5,705 bases of DNA from Candidatus Gastranaerophilales bacterium. Its GTDB lineage: Bacteria; Cyanobacteriota; Vampirovibrionia; Gastranaerophilales; Gastranaerophilaceae. How positions within the stretch are numbered: the stretch's first letter is position 1; each line of letters begins with the position of its first letter. Under the pieces are notes generated by a model. The model saw only the letters and a list, made by a program, of their open reading frames with translations, made no database searches and was not told the DNA's origin. The stretch lies in assembly GCA_021205645.1 (NCBI GenBank), contig JAJPXE010000243.1, positions 1-5,705 on the forward strand, written 5' to 3'. Below, in pieces: positions 5,699 through 5,705 of the stretch. Position numbers and translations under genes: made by a program.

Positions 5699-5705
5699 AT
5701 CAACA

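Overview
The window is a low-GC bacterial chromosomal segment with one universal housekeeping gene and several lineage-specific genes. The AT-rich codon use, purine-rich Shine-Dalgarno sites, long non-coding spacers and a signal-less EF-hand/coiled-coil/hydrolase protein made me think of the gut Vampirovibrionia (Melainabacteria, Gastranaerophilales). That placement is an inference from general appearance. No rRNA or other taxonomic marker is present, and a low-GC Firmicute or Elusimicrobiota relative cannot be excluded.

Layout. Positions 1-70 hold the 3' flank of valS, with an AT-rich palindromic repeat. Positions 71-2731 (minus) encode a complete valyl-tRNA synthetase. Positions 2887-3309 (minus) encode a 140-residue protein of unknown function, 155 bp upstream of valS and probably transcribed towards it. 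Positions 3310-3915 form a 606-bp divergent intergenic region. It holds a cluster of TTGTAA half-sites, two perfect tandem copies of a 45-bp GC-rich palindromic unit, and a second copy of the AT-rich palindrome in the opposite orientation to the one beside valS. Positions 3916-5385 (plus) encode a 489-residue protein with two EF-hand-like loops, a long coiled coil and a C-terminal CHAP/NlpC-P60-like cysteine hydrolase domain. Positions 5489-5650 (minus) hold a convergent 53-codon gene with a strong ribosome binding site.

How the parts relate. ValS makes Val-tRNA(Val) for translation, and nothing suggests a functional link to its neighbours. The 489-residue protein looks like a calcium-responsive cell-wall or cell-surface hydrolase, or an effector, whose export route is not visible. 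The two small proteins cannot be assigned a function. The most unusual non-coding content is the repeat cluster at about 3661-3851, which resembles a REP/MITE-like dispersed intergenic element rather than a gene.
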